64,000 nucleotides of DNA from Candidatus Saccharicenans sp. GTDB lineage: Bacteria; Acidobacteriota; Aminicenantia; Aminicenantales; Saccharicenantaceae. The notes under the pieces were generated by a model. It did no database searches, was not told the origin of the DNA, and was given only the letters and a program-made list of their open reading frames with translations. The stretch is from NCBI GenBank assembly GCA_030017715.1, contig JASEIU010000001.1, positions 1,032,276 to 1,096,275 of the forward strand. The letters are read 5' to 3'. The number at the start of each line of letters is the position of its first letter. Position 1 is the first letter of the stretch. Of the stretch, positions 1-9,151 are shown piece by piece. The position numbers were made by a program, and so were the translations under genes.

Positions 1-150
1 GATGATAAGGTTAAAACCGCCCGACCTGACCAGTTCCAGGGCCGATTCGGCGTCGGCCGCCAGGACCACTTCGTAGCCCTCTCTGGTCAATTCTTCCTGG
101 TAGAGCAGGCTTAAGCTCTTGTCGTCTTCAACCAGCAATATTTTTTTCAT
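1..150 (-). CDS. Response regulator, receiver domain (partial, runs off the window start)
   Basis: Only the first 50 codons are present; the gene continues past base 1. They read as the start of a CheY-like receiver domain: the beta-1 strand is followed by the acidic pair in VEDDKS, then an amphipathic helix and a REGYEVVLAADAESAL stretch typical of alpha-1/beta-2. The phospho-acceptor aspartate lies outside the window. The ATG overlaps the stop of the histidine kinase as ATGA, and a GGGGG ribosome-binding tract lies just upstream inside the kinase gene, so the two are translationally coupled. By position it is the cognate regulator of that kinase. The output domain cannot be seen. Confidence 0.85.
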   Translation of the reverse strand, partial: MKKILLVEDDKSLSLLYQEELTREGYEVVLAADAESALELVRSGGFNLII

Positions 151-1493
151 AACGACCCCCTTTCGCGGGACAGAAAATAAAGTTTGAACATGGTGCCGCG
201 GCCCGGCTTGCTGCGGACCTCAACCTTGCCGCCGCAGGATTCCAGAACCCGCCGGACAAAAAGCAGTCCCAGCCCCAGACCGCTTTCCTTGGTGGAAAAG
301 AACGGGCTGAACATCTTCTCCTGGCTCTTCTCGTCCAGTCCCGGGCCGGAATCCTTGACGGTGATGGTCACCCACTTCTTGTTCCTCTGGCAGGCCCGAA
401 TGTAAACCCGGCCGCCCGGCGGAGTGACATCCAGGGCGTTATCCAGCAGATTGACCAGGGCTTCTTCAAAATAGACCGGGTCGCACAGTATCAGGGAATT
501 GTTTTCGGGCAGACTGATGGTGACGGTTTTGCCGGCAGACTTAACTTTTATGTCCGGCCGGTCCTTAATTCCCAGCAGAATAGGCCGGTAATCTATCGGC
601 ACCAGTTCTTTGATTTTTATCCGCAGAAAATGGCTCATCCGGAAAATGATTTCTTCCAGGTGTTTGATTTCATCCTGAATTATTTTAAGGTTGCGTTGAC
701 ATTTGTCGGGGTTGCATGGCTGGTTGACCAGCTGCCGGGTAAAGCCGCCTATGGCCACAATCGGGTTTCTCAACTGGTGAGAGATAAAGGCCGCCATCTC
801 GCCCAGAGCGGCCATTTTTTCCATTTCCAGAACCTTTTTGTAAAGCCTGGTGGTATGTATGTAATTTCCGGCCAGCAGGGCGCAGAGGCTGGCCAGTTCG
901 ATGTCCCGGGAGGTAATGGGGGCGCGGGTGATGGCGTTGTCGACCACGATTTCCCCCATGATTTCGTTCCTGGCCACCAGCGGCAGGCAGAGAAATTCAT
1001 CTACCTGGACGAAATCAAGAAAGCGCCGGTCGACTTTGGGGTCGCCGCCGGCTCCGGTCACAAGAACAATTTCCTTGTCTCTGGCCGCAGCAGCCGGAAA
1101 CTTCAGGTCCTCGTCTTCTAAGTTGTACTCAAGGGCTTTGAGCTTTGGCTGCAGGTCGGGCAGCAGGCGACTGACCAGCTCCCGATTATGCTCGACGATT
1201 TCGGCATAGCCCAGGCCCGGGGAGCTGAGCATGGTCCAGATGGCCTCGGCCTCTTCCGGCGACCTCGGTCCCAGCCACATGGTGGCTTTAAGCTTATCCC
1301 CTTCGCTCAGGAAAAGGGTCGCCCGGTTAAAGCCGATTCCGGCTCCGGAAGTCAGAGCGGTCAAGATGACCAGAAGATTGTCTTCCAGGGAAAAGGGCTG
1401 AAAGAAGCTCTGGGCGATGATCGAGAGCAGAACCAGCTCCTTGGGAATTTCAAGGTTAAAATTAGCCGGTTGCATCCGGTAGGAGGTGATCAT
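147..1493 (-). CDS. Sensor histidine kinase with GAF-like N-terminal domain
   Basis: This 448-residue protein has no obvious membrane segment and is probably cytoplasmic. Residues about 15-215 look like a GAF-type sensing domain. A coiled linker leads to the dimerisation/phospho-acceptor helix, with H239 in SHQLRNP. The ATPase domain follows: N-box around 348-357 (NLLDNALDVT), G1 box DSGPGL at 381-386, and the F/G2 boxes (PFFSTKESGLGLGL) near 397-410. The start is backed by GGAGG five bases upstream and overlaps the glgC stop as ATGA. It is the second-to-last visible gene of the glucan operon, so the signal may relate to carbon storage. That link is inference; the ligand is unknown. Confidence 0.9.
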   Translation of the reverse strand: MITSYRMQPANFNLEIPKELVLLSIIAQSFFQPFSLEDNLLVILTALTSGAGIGFNRATLFLSEGDKLKATMWLGPRSPEEAEAIWTMLSSPGLGYAEIVEHNRELVSRLLPDLQPKLKALEYNLEDEDLKFPAAAARDKEIVLVTGAGGDPKVDRRFLDFVQVDEFLCLPLVARNEIMGEIVVDNAITRAPITSRDIELASLCALLAGNYIHTTRLYKKVLEMEKMAALGEMAAFISHQLRNPIVAIGGFTRQLVNQPCNPDKCQRNLKIIQDEIKHLEEIIFRMSHFLRIKIKELVPIDYRPILLGIKDRPDIKVKSAGKTVTISLPENNSLILCDPVYFEEALVNLLDNALDVTPPGGRVYIRACQRNKKWVTITVKDSGPGLDEKSQEKMFSPFFSTKESGLGLGLLFVRRVLESCGGKVEVRSKPGRGTMFKLYFLSRERGSL

Positions 1494-2674
1494 TCCAGCC
1501 TCCAGCCCTTGGGCACGGTTCTTATGCCGCCAGGGCTGATCTTAAAGTAATCGCAGTCCCGGTCCTCTTCATAGCCGATTGAAAATTTTTCCGGCACGAT
1601 CACGTTTTTATCTATTATAGCCCTTTTTACCCTGGCTCCTTTCTTGATAACCGTGCCCTCAAAAATTATGGATTCTTCGACCTCCGCCCCCGGCTCAACA
1701 CTGACGCCGTAGGAGAGAATTGAATTCCTGACCTCTCCTCCGTTTATCAGGCAGCCGTCTCCGATGATGGAATTCTTGAAGTTTCCACCCGAGACGAAAG
1801 AAGGCGGGAATTGCGGCTTATAAGTTCTGATGGGCCAACCGGGGTCGTTGAGCCGAAAAGGCGGATTTTCCGACAAGAAGTCCATGTTGGCCTGCCAGTA
1901 GGCATCGATGGTTCCTATATCCTGCCAGTAATCTTCGTAAATGTAAGCATAGACGCGGTTTTCTCCTATCATTAACGGCAGCACGTCCTTGCCGAAGTCA
2001 TGGCTGGATCTGGGGTTGCGGGCGTCCTTGATCAGAGCTTTAATCAGGATCGGAGTGGAAAACATGTAGACGCCCATGGAAATCAAAGCCTGTTCTGGCG
2101 ACCAGGGAAGCGGGAAAGGCTTTTTGGGCTTTTCGGCAAAATTGATGATGCGGTGCTCCTGGTCGATGCCGAGCACTCCGAACCGGCCGGCCTCGGACAC
2201 CGGCCAGGTATGGGTCATAACCACGGCTTCGGCTTTTTTATCGAGGAAAAATTTCAACACTTTTCGGTAATCGGCCCGATAGACGTGGTCTCCCGACAGC
2301 ACCAGGATGATGTCGGGATTTTCCTGCTGGATGGTATAAATATTCTGGAAAACGGCATCGGCAGTTCCTTCGTACCAGTGTTCGCTGACCCGGCCCTGGG
2401 CCGGAAGGGAAATGATGTACTCGTTGCTTTCCGGATGAAAAATGCTCCAGCCCTGAAGGATGTGTCTTTCCAGCGAAAGCGATTTGTACTGGGTCAGCAG
2501 GGCGATCCGTCGGAAGCCGGAATTAAGCGAGTTGGACAGGCTGAAGTCGATTATTCTGTAACTGCCGGCAAAAGGAACCGAGGGCTTGGCCCGGTCCCTG
2601 GTCAGGGGATAGAGCCTCTCCCCTTTTCCGCCGCACAGGATCATGACCAGAACTTTTTTATAAAATGTTTCCAT
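1490..2674 (-). CDS. glgC: Glucose-1-phosphate adenylyltransferase (ADP-glucose pyrophosphorylase)
   Basis: It makes ADP-glucose from ATP and glucose-1-phosphate, the committed step of bacterial glycogen synthesis. The 394-residue protein starts METFYKKVLVMILCGG; the open frame continues upstream, but that part overlaps the branching-enzyme gene and has no family character. The nucleotide-binding signature GGKGERLYPLT and the PSVPF lysine region are clear, as are the conserved SGDHVY and FAEKP segments. A C-terminal left-handed beta-helix follows (hexapeptide-like repeats around NSIIGDG and NSILSYG). It overlaps the upstream GH57 branching enzyme by 17 bases and the downstream kinase by 4. 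No glycogen synthase gene is visible in the window. Confidence 0.95.
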   Translation of the reverse strand: METFYKKVLVMILCGGKGERLYPLTRDRAKPSVPFAGSYRIIDFSLSNSLNSGFRRIALLTQYKSLSLERHILQGWSIFHPESNEYIISLPAQGRVSEHWYEGTADAVFQNIYTIQQENPDIILVLSGDHVYRADYRKVLKFFLDKKAEAVVMTHTWPVSEAGRFGVLGIDQEHRIINFAEKPKKPFPLPWSPEQALISMGVYMFSTPILIKALIKDARNPRSSHDFGKDVLPLMIGENRVYAYIYEDYWQDIGTIDAYWQANMDFLSENPPFRLNDPGWPIRTYKPQFPPSFVSGGNFKNSIIGDGCLINGGEVRNSILSYGVSVEPGAEVEESIIFEGTVIKKGARVKRAIIDKNVIVPEKFSIGYEEDRDCDYFKISPGGIRTVPKGWRLE

Positions 2675-4343
2675 CGGGCAGTATGATCTCCCTAAAAATT
2701 GAATCTTCCTCTTCGATTTTATCAAGGAAAAATTCTTCTTCCGGACTGAGCTCTCCGTTTCTTTCCAGGAAGCCGATGATTTTTCTGGCTCTTTCGAAGT
2801 GCAGGCTGGCCCGGGCTTCGGCATAATCACGGGCAGTCATGGTGGAAATCAGAAAGGGCCAGTCGGAGCTTTCCAGCAGGAATTTTTCCTGGAAGAGAAG
2901 TTTGACCAGACGGGGGTTAAACCGGCGCAGTTCTTCGGGGTTATTAAGCCAGGACCGGCATTTATCCTCGAGTTCGTATATTTTGGACCAGATCCAGGTT
3001 GTGTCCTCATTGAACCAGATCCAGTGATAGCCGCCCTCCCCCCAGGAGCCCTCGGGCAGAGAAACGATCAGACTGGCCGGGACCTCTTCCAGGCCCCGGG
3101 AGACGGTCGCCGGTTTAACCTCAGAATCAGGTTGGGAAAGTTTCTTTACCACCCGGTAGAACCATTCCGGCCCCTCAAACCACCAATGGCCGAGAAGCTC
3201 GGTGTCGTAGAGCGAGGGAATAAGTCCGGTTTGATGATTCTTCAGAGTTTCGTTCAACAGCCAGACGAAGTGCCCGGCATGGGCCTCGGTCCTCTCTATT
3301 GCCTGGCTGTAATCGTAGGGAAGTTTTTCGGCCAGGTCAGCCTCCGGAGCCGTGAGGCGCCAGTAGCGCATGCCGCCCGGAAAGTGCTTTTTGTGAAATT
3401 CAAGATAATGGCTGTCGCCGGGATAACCCTGAAAGCGGCTCCAGACCTGTTTGCCGGAAACCTCATCCCTGGCCAGAAAATTAAGATGCGAGGGATGGGC
3501 CAGATAGGGCTGGTAGGGGTCCTGCGGCCTCGCCGGCAGGGCTTTGGACTTTTCCCGGTATCTTTCCCACAAATAACGAAGAGCCGGAAATTTTTCAAGA
3601 TAAACCCCTAACGCCTCTCCCCCTTTGAGCAAATGGGCATCCACAAAAAAGTACCGGAGTCCGTTCCGGCCGAGAATTTCATCCACTCCCTGGCGGAGAT
3701 AAGGTTCCGCCTGACCCAGCGGACGCTTCCAGGAATAACCCGGCCGGTAAGCGCATTCCGGCAACCAGAAGCCGGCCGGTTTCCGGCCGAAGTATTTTTT
3801 GTAGACTAATTTTCCCTGCTGAATCTGATGGGCCACGCTTTCATCCCGGGAAAGCAGAGCCAGGTAGCCGTGGGTGGCGGCTGAGGTAATTATTTCCACC
3901 TGGCCGCTGTCCTGAAAACGGGCAAAAGCCGATATCAGGTCTGAACCGAACTCGTCGACGAACAGTCGGAAAATCTTTTCATACCATTTCCGCCAGTAAA
4001 GGGCCAGCGGCAGGAGTTCTTTCTGCCCGGACTTTTGAAAGTAAAGATAATCATTGACCGCGGCCTCGAGTTTCATGGTCAGATAGTCGATGAATCCCCG
4101 GGCAAATTTCTGACCTTTAAGCTGTTCAACCAGCACCGGAGTAAAGCTTATGGTCAGGCCGGATTTAATACCTTCCTTCTCCAGCCGGCTCAGGACTTCA
4201 AGAATCGGGAGATAGGTTTCGGCTGCGGCCTCAAAAAGCCAGTCGGTTCCGTGAGGCCAGGTGCCATGGTTGAGGACATACGGAATATGGCTGTGGAGCA
4301 CCAGGCAAAAAAACTTTTTCCCCTTTTCAATTGGGTCTCTCAT
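2658..4343 (-). CDS. GH57 1,4-alpha-glucan branching enzyme
   Basis: The 561-residue protein has the GH57 signature of the Thermus/Thermococcus-type branching enzymes: LHSHIPYV near the N-terminus, nucleophile E196 in WLPECAYRPG, and acid/base D380 in YDTELLGHWWFEGP. The C-terminal helical region (about 440-550) matches the extra domain of this subgroup. It would transfer alpha-1,4 chains to alpha-1,6 branch points of glycogen in the cytoplasm; no signal peptide is seen. It is followed by glgC with a 17-base overlap, which supports a biosynthetic role. An 86-base gap separates it from the upstream 4-alpha-glucanotransferase gene. Confidence 0.9.
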   Translation of the reverse strand: MRDPIEKGKKFFCLVLHSHIPYVLNHGTWPHGTDWLFEAAAETYLPILEVLSRLEKEGIKSGLTISFTPVLVEQLKGQKFARGFIDYLTMKLEAAVNDYLYFQKSGQKELLPLALYWRKWYEKIFRLFVDEFGSDLISAFARFQDSGQVEIITSAATHGYLALLSRDESVAHQIQQGKLVYKKYFGRKPAGFWLPECAYRPGYSWKRPLGQAEPYLRQGVDEILGRNGLRYFFVDAHLLKGGEALGVYLEKFPALRYLWERYREKSKALPARPQDPYQPYLAHPSHLNFLARDEVSGKQVWSRFQGYPGDSHYLEFHKKHFPGGMRYWRLTAPEADLAEKLPYDYSQAIERTEAHAGHFVWLLNETLKNHQTGLIPSLYDTELLGHWWFEGPEWFYRVVKKLSQPDSEVKPATVSRGLEEVPASLIVSLPEGSWGEGGYHWIWFNEDTTWIWSKIYELEDKCRSWLNNPEELRRFNPRLVKLLFQEKFLLESSDWPFLISTMTARDYAEARASLHFERARKIIGFLERNGELSPEEEFFLDKIEEEDSIFREIILPDGNIL

Positions 4344-4429
4344 TAAATTCCCTTCTCAGGTTGCGGATTCGATTAAATTATACCATATAAATCTTTTGAA
4401 AAAAGAGTTCAGGCCGTCGGCGCCTGATT

Positions 4430-6394
4430 TTATCCTCGAAGCTGTAAAGTCAGATATACCAGCTTCTTTTCCCGGGGGGCCAGCTTCAGGCGCCAGACCG
4501 GATGAAAACTGAAGCCCTGGGTGATTATTTCAAAATCCTTTTCGGATTGAGAGACCGTCTTAACCGGATAGACCCAGATGGCTTCAGCTTCTGGAGCCTG
4601 GAGCGACAGTTCCCCTCTCCGGAAATCAACCCGATTGGTCCCGGCCCGGTATTCATTTTCAAAAAAAGCCAGGTTCCACTCGGAAGTCAGGGTAAACTCC
4701 ACCTCCCGGACTTCCAGATTTTCTATTTCATAGAGGAAAAGGAGTGCCCTGAGCCCGGGCCTGACTCTCTTGCCCAACCTGAGCCGCACGCTTCCGGCCG
4801 GCAGTTCCAGTTCGGCCGTCCGTTCCAGAACCAGAGAATCTTCTTCCAGTCCGGCCGAAAACGGCTTTTCTATAAAAGCTCCCGTCTCCCGGAAATAGGT
4901 CTGACCATACTCTTCGTAACTCAGGTCCGGTTTTAGAATTCTTTCCAGAAAAGACAGCCGCCGGTAGTTGTCAAATATCAGCCACTCCTGGGCTGCCGGC
5001 GGGAGGGCCCGGCTGAGCTCGTGAATGGATTTGCCGTCGGAATGTTCGTTATGGGAAGTAGAATAAAGATGGTAGAACTCCTGACGTCTGGTCAGGACAT
5101 CGGCCAGGTTGAAGCCGTGATGGCGGTCGTCGATCTCGGTAATTCCTCCTCCGGCCGACGGTTTCAGCCAGAGAAAGAAGGAAGGACTCTTCAGGAGGTA
5201 TTCATCCTGGCCGTCCAGGTCAAAATCAAACTTTTCCCAGCCGCTGAGGAAAGGCAGCTTCAGCTCGGCTGAAATTAGCTTTTCGTAGACCGCCCTTCTG
5301 AGGTGGGGCAGGTAGAGTCCGCCGAAAACGCCGTGCCAGTAGGCATCGTTGCATTGAGATTGGTACAGCTCTTTCCTGGCCTCCTGGTCATCGCTCTGAC
5401 TGACCTCGGACGATACCTGAAGCTGACGGCAGCGAAGGTGATGGGCCTCTGGATACTTGATAGAAAAATCGCGGTACAGCCGGCCCCGCAGAAAATGACG
5501 ACCGGCCGGAGGCAGACTGTTCTTGAGCTGGATGAATTCCCGCTGTTCTTCTGGTCCGAGCACCCATTCCATCATCTCTTCGTAGGAGGCTGGCGGCAGG
5601 TAAACCCGGCCCAGAGGGGCTCTCTGTCTGAGATACTGGCTGAAGCTGATCATTTCCACCGGATTGTTCTCCAGAAATTCCAGAAAACTCTGGAGCCAGC
5701 CGTCCTGATAAACCCATTTCTCGGTCCCGGGCCACAGCCCGAACTTCTCGCCGTCGTCTCCGATGATGGCTGTGTCCAGGCCGGCGCTTCTGATTTTTTC
5801 AAAATAAGCCTGGAGTTCGGAGACCGACCTGAAAGGAATGTAGTAGCGAAGGGTCTTGTCGATCGGAAACACATTGAAGGTCAGCCCCTCATCTTCGGTT
5901 ATGTAGTAGCCGTGGATGTTTTTAAGTCCGGCATATCGAAAATGTTCTTCGTCGAGCAGAGTGAAACGGTAACCGGCCCGATTCAGAAGGCTGGCCAGGT
6001 GCGGTTCCCAGACTCTTTCGGTCAGCCACAATCCCTCCGGTCGGACGCCAAAAGTCTCCTGAAGAAATTCGGTCATCATAGCCAGCTGGGCCAGCCGGTC
6101 CCTCTCCGGGATCTGGGTCAGCACCGGTTCGTAATAGCCGCCGCCCAGCAGCTCCACCTGACCTGAGTCCACCATTTTCTTCAGGAGGTCCAGACTGTCT
6201 TTTCTTTCCTTCAGCAGGTAATCCCAGAGAAAGCCAGAAAAATGAAGAGCGAAACGGAAAGAGGGAAATTTGCTGACCGTTTCCAGGAAAGGAAGATAAG
6301 CCCGGTCAAAAGCTCTCTCAAAGACCTCCGGAAAATTGCCAAGAGGTTGATGGTTATGAACGGCAAAAAGGAAAGTCAGCTTTTCCATGTTCAT
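4430..6394 (-). CDS. GH57 4-alpha-glucanotransferase / alpha-amylase
   Basis: The 654-residue protein has the length and order of the Thermococcus litoralis 4-alpha-glucanotransferase family: an N-terminal (beta/alpha)7 catalytic domain beginning FLFAVHNHQP, nucleophile E126 in LWLTERVWEP, acid/base D214 in GDDGEKFG, then a linker and C-terminal beta-sandwich domains. Family members move maltooligosaccharide units between glucans or hydrolyse them. There is no signal peptide, so it acts inside the cell. Two starts are possible, M1 and M3 (MEKLTF); the first is kept because its ATG overlaps the stop of the upstream GH57 gene as ATGA. Confidence 0.9.
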   Translation of the reverse strand: MNMEKLTFLFAVHNHQPLGNFPEVFERAFDRAYLPFLETVSKFPSFRFALHFSGFLWDYLLKERKDSLDLLKKMVDSGQVELLGGGYYEPVLTQIPERDRLAQLAMMTEFLQETFGVRPEGLWLTERVWEPHLASLLNRAGYRFTLLDEEHFRYAGLKNIHGYYITEDEGLTFNVFPIDKTLRYYIPFRSVSELQAYFEKIRSAGLDTAIIGDDGEKFGLWPGTEKWVYQDGWLQSFLEFLENNPVEMISFSQYLRQRAPLGRVYLPPASYEEMMEWVLGPEEQREFIQLKNSLPPAGRHFLRGRLYRDFSIKYPEAHHLRCRQLQVSSEVSQSDDQEARKELYQSQCNDAYWHGVFGGLYLPHLRRAVYEKLISAELKLPFLSGWEKFDFDLDGQDEYLLKSPSFFLWLKPSAGGGITEIDDRHHGFNLADVLTRRQEFYHLYSTSHNEHSDGKSIHELSRALPPAAQEWLIFDNYRRLSFLERILKPDLSYEEYGQTYFRETGAFIEKPFSAGLEEDSLVLERTAELELPAGSVRLRLGKRVRPGLRALLFLYEIENLEVREVEFTLTSEWNLAFFENEYRAGTNRVDFRRGELSLQAPEAEAIWVYPVKTVSQSEKDFEIITQGFSFHPVWRLKLAPREKKLVYLTLQLRG

Positions 6395-7713
6395 TTCTCC
6401 CGGCCGGCCGCTTTTTCCAGGTAGCTCGAGAATAACAGGTCAAATTCTTTCTCTTCCGTCTCTCCGGCCCACCAGAACCAGTCCGAACCTTCGGCCACGG
6501 CCAGATATTCTGAAAAACCTGAGTCTTCTCGTTGCCTGGCCAGTCTCATCCAGGTCCGGACTTTTTCCGGATGGCCGACCCACTTAAAGAAGTTGCTCAT
6601 CCAGGTGCCGGAGACAAGCTCCAGCGATTTTTCCGGCCGATGACTTCCGAGGTAAGCTCCGGGCTGGACCGGCTGGAAATGGCCTGAAGTTTTGACCTTT
6701 TCAAACAACAGCCTGAGGAAATCTATCCCGTTGTTCTTATAAGCGCCCCAGGGATTTTCGCCGTCGAGTATTATGGAACAGATGGCTTTGTCCGGCACCG
6801 CCGCGGCCCTCTTCTCCAGCTTTCTCAAGAAATCGTCTACCGCCCTCTCGGCCGGCCAGCGGTGGTACTCGAAACCTATCAGGTCCGAAAGCTCCCGGTC
6901 CCGGAAAAAGATGTTGACACCCTGGCAATCATATGGCTGATACAGAAGTTCCGGGTCGGGACGATGGTCCAGGCTTTTCCAGAGAAGATGTTCATCGGTC
7001 ATGGCATATTCGAAGCCGCTTCCGGCAATCAGGGCGCAGGTAGCCTGGCTCAAGGCTCCTTCGGAAGGCCAGAGGCCGGCTGGCAAAAAACCTAACAGCT
7101 GGCTGAAATACTCCCTGGCCCGGTCGAGATGCCAGGCAGCATCTTCTGGATGCCGGAAGGGTGGCAGGTCGGGAGCATCTGTACCGGCCTGGCCCAGGTC
7201 GGCCAGCAGGGGCAGCAGCGGGTGATAATAGGGCGTTACCGTCAACTCCAGCAGTCCGGCCGACCGGAGTTGGCGGAAATAGGGCAGCAGACCGGAGAGA
7301 ATATCTTTTCTCAGACTCAATAGTTGTTCCCGGCTTTTTTCTTCCGGACGGGCAAGCGGTGAGAAAAAAAACTCCAGCACCCGACGCTGCAGCCCGGCAG
7401 CTGTCTCTTCATGGTGAAAACGGGGAAAGAACCTTTTTAGGTCGGCTATTTCTTCCGGACTCAATTCTTCCGGTCTTTTCTGAAGAGATTCCAGAAGGCG
7501 GTCGTCGGCCCGCCCCTCGGCATAATCGACGAGTTGTTCCAGGAGACATGGCACCAGGTTGATGGTGCAAGGAAATCCCGCCTCCTCCACTATTTTTAGC
7601 ATCTGCCAGTAATTCCTGGTGGCATGAAAATTCACCCAGGGCAGAAGATAGGTTCTGGAATCAGGCAGGTGGTAAACCGGCTGGTGAAAATGCCAGACAA
7701 AATTCAGGCGCAT
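6391..7713 (-). CDS. GH57 family amylase-like glycoside hydrolase
   Basis: This is the third GH57 member, 440 residues. It shows WHFHQPVY at the N-terminus, a probable nucleophile E218 in GLWPSEGALS, and a probable acid/base D317 in IILDGENPWGAY. These motifs match the amylopullulanase/alpha-amylase-like GH57 subgroup rather than the branching or transferase subgroups. No signal peptide is evident, so it most likely degrades internal alpha-glucan. It follows the M28 peptidase gene by one base and overlaps the next GH57 gene by four. The exact substrate cannot be read from sequence. Confidence 0.85.
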   Translation of the reverse strand: MRLNFVWHFHQPVYHLPDSRTYLLPWVNFHATRNYWQMLKIVEEAGFPCTINLVPCLLEQLVDYAEGRADDRLLESLQKRPEELSPEEIADLKRFFPRFHHEETAAGLQRRVLEFFFSPLARPEEKSREQLLSLRKDILSGLLPYFRQLRSAGLLELTVTPYYHPLLPLLADLGQAGTDAPDLPPFRHPEDAAWHLDRAREYFSQLLGFLPAGLWPSEGALSQATCALIAGSGFEYAMTDEHLLWKSLDHRPDPELLYQPYDCQGVNIFFRDRELSDLIGFEYHRWPAERAVDDFLRKLEKRAAAVPDKAICSIILDGENPWGAYKNNGIDFLRLLFEKVKTSGHFQPVQPGAYLGSHRPEKSLELVSGTWMSNFFKWVGHPEKVRTWMRLARQREDSGFSEYLAVAEGSDWFWWAGETEEKEFDLLFSSYLEKAAGREK

Positions 7714-7714
7714 C

Positions 7715-9151
7715 TTAAACTCCTTCCTCGGCCAGGTAATAAATTACCATGGCCAGAATCACTGCCTGGAGTTCCAGCTCTCGCGGAGAAACGGCCTCCG
7801 GCACATCGAGAGCGCTGTGATGGTAGTCAAAGTAGCGATGGGATTCAGGAATCAGAGCACCAAGAACCGCCCCCCGTTCTTTCAGCGGAGCTATGTCCAC
7901 TCCCCCGCCTCCGGTCCTGACCCAGTTTATTCCCAGGGGTTTGAGCCAAATCTCCAAAGGCTTTAACTTTTCCTTCAGGCTTTCCAGGCTGAAAGCCAGA
8001 CCGACAGGGGCTGCTCCGCCTCTGTCCTGCTCGATGGCGACCAGGTGTTTTTCCTGCTCACGCTCCGGCCGGACGGCATAGGCCCGGCCTCCGGTTCCAC
8101 CAAATTCCTCGTCCATGAAAAGAACCGCCCGGACAGTTCTTCTGGGCTTAAGGCCAGCCTCTTTTATCAACCTCAGGGCTTCTACGGCCACGGCGCAGCC
8201 GGCGGCGTCGTCATGAGCTCCGGGGCTGAGGTCCCAGCTATCGAGATGTCCCCCGACCAGTATTATTTCTTCGGAAAGCTCGGACCCGGTTAGCTGCCCG
8301 ATGACATTGGCTGAAGTTACCTCTTCTTCCTCACGACAATTTAATTTCAACCTTAGCCTGAGTTCCGGGTCGGATTGGAGGAGGCTATGCAGGCTTTCAG
8401 CCCCGAGGGTGCTGACGGCTGCGGCCGGAATTTTTGGGAGCGAGTCGTCATATTCCAGAAGCCCGGTGTGGGGGTTATCATCCAGTCTGAAAGTCATCGA
8501 CCTGATGATAGCTGCCCGGGCGCCATATCTGGCCGCCTCCGAAGCCCCCCGGACCCGAAACCGGGCGGTCTGGCCGTAGGCGGAGAAAGATTCAACCGTC
8601 GCTCTGTCCATCGGGACGTTGAAAAAGACAATGCAGCCGGGAATCTTATCCTTCTTAGAAGCCAGGTCTTCGAAGCTTTGAACCTCTACCACCCGGGCTT
8701 CAATTCCTTCAGGCGGAGTGGCTACACTGTTTCCAAGGGCGCAAATGGCCAGAGTCTGATTACCGTCTTTTGAGCTTCTGACCACGGCCTCTTCAGCCGG
8801 TCCCCTGATCCAGCGCCTGACCTTTACCGGCTCGGTCCAGACCCGGTCGAAGCTCAGTTCCCTCATCAGGTCGAAGGTGATTTGAACCGCCCGGTCGGCC
8901 TCGGGGCTTCCGGTCAGGCGACCGCCGGTTGAAGTTGTCAGTTTAAGAAAATCATAAGTTTTTTCCTGTCGCAGACCCAGGTTTTTGATGGTTTCAAATT
9001 TGTCAGCCAGGTCGGGCCGCAGGCCGGTCTCAGAGCCCTGAGGCTGAGCCTGACGGTTGCAGGCAGCCAGCCACAGGAGCGGCAGGAGTAAGACCAGCCG
9101 CCGGAAGTTCTTATGTTTTCTGTTTTCTTTTTTGGTTTGAGTCTTTCTCAT
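7715..9151 (-). CDS. M28 family metallopeptidase, lipoprotein
   Basis: The 478-residue protein starts with a long basic n-region and a hydrophobic stretch ending in lipobox LAAC (C31), so it is probably a membrane-anchored exported lipoprotein. A PA-type domain lies around 135-275, then the M28 peptidase core. The visible zinc ligands are H302/D304 in GGHLDSWD, D314 in GAHDDAAG, E348/E349 in MDEEFGG, D376 in EQDRGG and H445 in YHHSALD. It resembles carboxypeptidase Q-type dipeptidases. The start overlaps the 3'-phosphoesterase gene by 41 bases. Its place ahead of three cytoplasmic glucan enzymes has no evident functional reason. Confidence 0.9.
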   Translation of the reverse strand: MRKTQTKKENRKHKNFRRLVLLLPLLWLAACNRQAQPQGSETGLRPDLADKFETIKNLGLRQEKTYDFLKLTTSTGGRLTGSPEADRAVQITFDLMRELSFDRVWTEPVKVRRWIRGPAEEAVVRSSKDGNQTLAICALGNSVATPPEGIEARVVEVQSFEDLASKKDKIPGCIVFFNVPMDRATVESFSAYGQTARFRVRGASEAARYGARAAIIRSMTFRLDDNPHTGLLEYDDSLPKIPAAAVSTLGAESLHSLLQSDPELRLRLKLNCREEEEVTSANVIGQLTGSELSEEIILVGGHLDSWDLSPGAHDDAAGCAVAVEALRLIKEAGLKPRRTVRAVLFMDEEFGGTGGRAYAVRPEREQEKHLVAIEQDRGGAAPVGLAFSLESLKEKLKPLEIWLKPLGINWVRTGGGGVDIAPLKERGAVLGALIPESHRYFDYHHSALDVPEAVSPRELELQAVILAMVIYYLAEEGV